64,000 nt of DNA, taken from Lumbricus rubellus. Taxonomy: Eukaryota > Annelida > Clitellata > Crassiclitellata > Lumbricidae. The notes under the pieces are model-generated. The model ran no database searches, was not told where the DNA came from, and saw nothing but the letters and a program-made list of their open reading frames with translations. The DNA lies in contig OX243814.1 in the NCBI GenBank assembly GCA_945859605.1, positions 17,642,387-17,706,386 of the forward strand, in the 5' to 3' direction. Position 1 is the stretch's first letter, and each line of letters begins with the position of its first letter. The position numbers were made by a program, and so were the translations under genes. Below, one piece after another: positions 61,640-64,000 of the stretch.

Positions 61640-63105
61640 ATCCGAATAGACGAAACCAAGAGCAACTGAGTAATGTCGAGCGGTTGAGTGGAGGAGTGAC
61701 GGCGTCGAAATATATCCGTATGCAACCAAGTGCAACTGAGTAAATCCGAATATATCCGTATGCAACCAAGTGCAACTGAGTAAATATAGCCGTATGCAAC
61801 CAAGTGCAACTGAGTAAATCCGAATGGTTTCAAGATATATCCGCAAGCAACCAAGTGCAACTGAGTAAATCCGAATGACGTCGAGATATATCCACATATG
61901 CAACCAAGTGCAACTGAGTAAATCCGAATGACGTCAAGATATATCCGCATGTGCAACCAAGTGCAACTGAGTAAATCCGAATGGTGTCAAGATATATCCG
62001 CATATGCAACCAAGTGCAACTGAGTAAATCCGAATGGTTTCAAGATATATCCGCAAGCAACCAAATGCAACTGAGTAAATCCGAATGACGTCGAGATATA
62101 TCCACATATGCAACCAAGTGCAACTGAGTAAATCCGAATGACGTCAAGATATATCCGCATGCAACCAAGTGCAACTGAGTAAATCCGAATGGTTTCAAGA
62201 TATATCCGCAAGCAACCAAGTGCAACTGAGTAAATCCGAATGACGTCGAGATATATCCACATATGCAACCAAGTGCAACTGAGTAAATCCGAATGACGTC
62301 AAGATATATCCGCATGCAACCAAGTGCAACTGAGTAAATCCGAATGGTTTCAAGATATATCCGCAAGCAACCAAGTGTAACTGAGTAAATCCGAATGGTG
62401 TCAAGATATATCCGAATGCAACCAAGTGCAACTGAGTAAATCCGAATGGTGTCAAGATATATCCGCATGCAACCAAGTGCAACTGAGTAAATCCGAATGG
62501 TGTCAAGATATAGCCGAATGCAACCAAGTGCAACTGAGTAAATCCGAATGATGTCAAGATATATCCGAATGCAACCAAGTGCAACTGAGTAAATCCGAAT
62601 GGTGTCAAGATATATCCGACTGCAACCAAGTGCAACTGAGTAAATCCGAATGGTGTCAAGATATATCCGAATGCAACCATGTGCAACTGAGTAAATCCGA
62701 ATATATCCGCATGCAACCAATTGCAACTGAGTAAATCCGAATGGTGTCAAGATATATCCGAATGCAACCAAGTGCAACTGAGTAAATCCGAATATATCCG
62801 CATGCAACCAAGTGCAACTGAGTAAATCCGAATATACCCGCATGCAACCAAGTGCAACTGAGTAAATCCGAATATATCCGCACGCAACCAATTGCAACTG
62901 AGTAAATCCGAATGGTGTCAAGATATATCCGTATGCAACCAAATTCAACTGAGTAAATCCGAATGGTGTCAAGATATATCCGTATGCAACCAAATGCAAC
63001 TGAGTAAATCCGAATGGTGTCAAGATATATCCGTATGCAACCAAATGCAACTGAGTAAATCCGAATGGTGTCAAGATAATTATCTGCGTGCAACCAAATA
63101 ATAGC
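61640..63105. repeat. 51-bp minisatellite, about 30 units
   Basis: The unit is TGCAACCAAGTGCAACTGAG, TAAATCCGAATGGTGTCAAG, ATATATCCGAA. Some units are shortened (lacking GGTGTCAAG) or carry ACGTC or TTTC variants, and larger blocks of units recur at 61850-62370. Because 51 is divisible by three, several minus frames stay open, one for 356 codons (17-residue period). Confidence 0.95.
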
Positions 63106-63294
63106 TTCATTGAATATTATATAGGCCTAGTTGCACTCCAAAAGTTACCGAGTCCCACCAATGAAGGAAAATATCCGGTTTAACTTTCGAGACTTTTAGT
63201 AATTTAGTTGATCGATCGACAATTTGCCAATGTCTATTTTGCAAATTTCGATTTGAAATTTCGTTATTTGTAGAATAATTATATTTAAATTCAC

Positions 63295-63376
63295 CTGATG
63301 TCCTTCGATGAAGATTCTGTCGAACAAGCAGCTGACGTAACGAAAATCCGAAGAAGTTCGACGGAGAAGATGACAT
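63295..63376 (-). CDS. Candidate first coding exon of an unidentified gene
   Basis: The minus strand has an ATG at 63376 and 27 codons (MSSSPSNFFGFSLRQLLVRQ...), ending ACATCAG|GTGAAT in phase 1. It lies upstream of TIR unit 5 in sense, but that gene's exon A begins with its own ATG and is out of phase with it. It could belong to another gene or be chance. Confidence 0.2.
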
Positions 63377-64000
63377 TTCTGCGATTATTTCGGACAGGCC
63401 GAATGTTAGCAGCGTCTGTGCATTTCAATTACTATTCACGATTTGAACTGCGACTGAAATATTGATGACGAGTTAATACGATGACGTCATCTGGCATTGT
63501 CCATGCTTCGACGTTTTCTTTGTAAGCATAGACGTCTAAATAAAAGATAGGTAGATAATTGCGGCCTAAATTATCTAGCTCTTGTGAGTGTGTATTTTAT
63601 TGTATGGTTATATGAGAATTTATAAAGCGCCTCTTACACTACCAGTGCTAGCTAATAAAATTATATTCAGAAGCGCTCTCAGCGTGACAACATTGAACAT
63701 TGTGGGTAGGGCCTGCGAAGTAGCCTAGTATAAAAAATATAATATATGCGTGGGGTTGTGAAGCACAGAAGAGGGCAGGTAAGGAATCAATAAGGTCAGA
63801 CAGATCATCGAATGGCAGAAATACGAGGCGTGCCGTGTTCCGTATTCAGTTTGGTTCCGTGTTTGCTGGAGGATATATCAACTAGCGCTCCTTCGTAGAT
63901 TTCTTGAATGGGCGCTAGGTAGGCCTAAGTCTATAAAACGAATGAATAGATTAGTGATTTTCACGGACAGACCTTGAATAGTGTAGGCTGACCTCGATTG
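63377..64000. other. No gene recognised; retroelement tail
   Basis: ATATGAGAATTTATAAAGCG and CCTCTTACAC (63610-63640) match the tail at 47673. The remainder shows no coding signal. Confidence 0.35.

Noticed and set aside
62040..63110. 356-codon minus-strand frame with a 17-residue repeat
   Set aside because: It lies entirely within a 51-bp minisatellite whose period keeps frames open; no splice or start context supports a gene.
63295..63376. Use of this exon as the N-terminus of TIR unit 5
   Set aside because: Phase 1 donor against an exon A that starts at its own ATG; joining would shift the TIR frame.

Overview
This is a eukaryotic window, almost certainly from a marine invertebrate. It shows GT-AG introns with large repeat-filled spacers, a TRIM-NHL gene, small TIR-domain genes, many DNA transposons and LINE/SINE fragments, and long microsatellites. 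The frequent AGGCCTA-type words, the TRIM/TIR content and the repeat families fit a deuterostome such as an echinoderm best, but this is an impression and no rRNA or mitochondrial marker is present to prove it. All gene models come from reading frames, splice phases and comparison of copies within the window.

Layout. 0.6-2.5 kb: mariner-type element carrying a nested Mutator-like foldback element. 3.1-8.0 kb: two-exon TRIM-NHL gene (+), its intron packed with a SINE and mariner-type elements. 8.3-20 kb: a second Mutator-like element with an internal minisatellite, long microsatellites, hairpins, a mariner remnant and MITEs. 20.7-36.5 kb: three TIR genes (-) with a CR1/L2-type LINE, split by a piggyBac-like MITE, between the first and second. 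41.5-46.9 kb: a gene for a probably secreted beta-propeller protein (+), its exon cut by a 2-kb hAT-like insertion. 48.5-58.7 kb: two more TIR genes (-). 59-64 kb: foldback hAT element, long (GAT)n, a 51-bp minisatellite.

The main result is a cluster of five compact TIR genes, all on the minus strand (units 1-5 from left to right). Complete units have four coding exons A-B-C-D: A starts at an ATG directly after or within a few bases of a splice acceptor, A-B-C encode one TIR domain of about 130 residues, and D encodes a short, usually acidic tail. All introns between coding exons are phase 1. The products are 143-193 residues, with no death domain, receptor ectodomain or membrane span seen. 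The residue aligned with the catalytic glutamate of SARM1-type NADase TIRs is Glu in four units, from a codon split by intron B/C, and Val in unit 1. Unit 3 has no recognisable exon D and unit 2 has no recognisable 5' exon, as expected of unequal exchange between tandem copies.

Together with the TRIM-NHL gene and the disrupted propeller gene, the region looks like a fast-evolving, possibly innate-immune neighbourhood. Function is inferred from domain family only.
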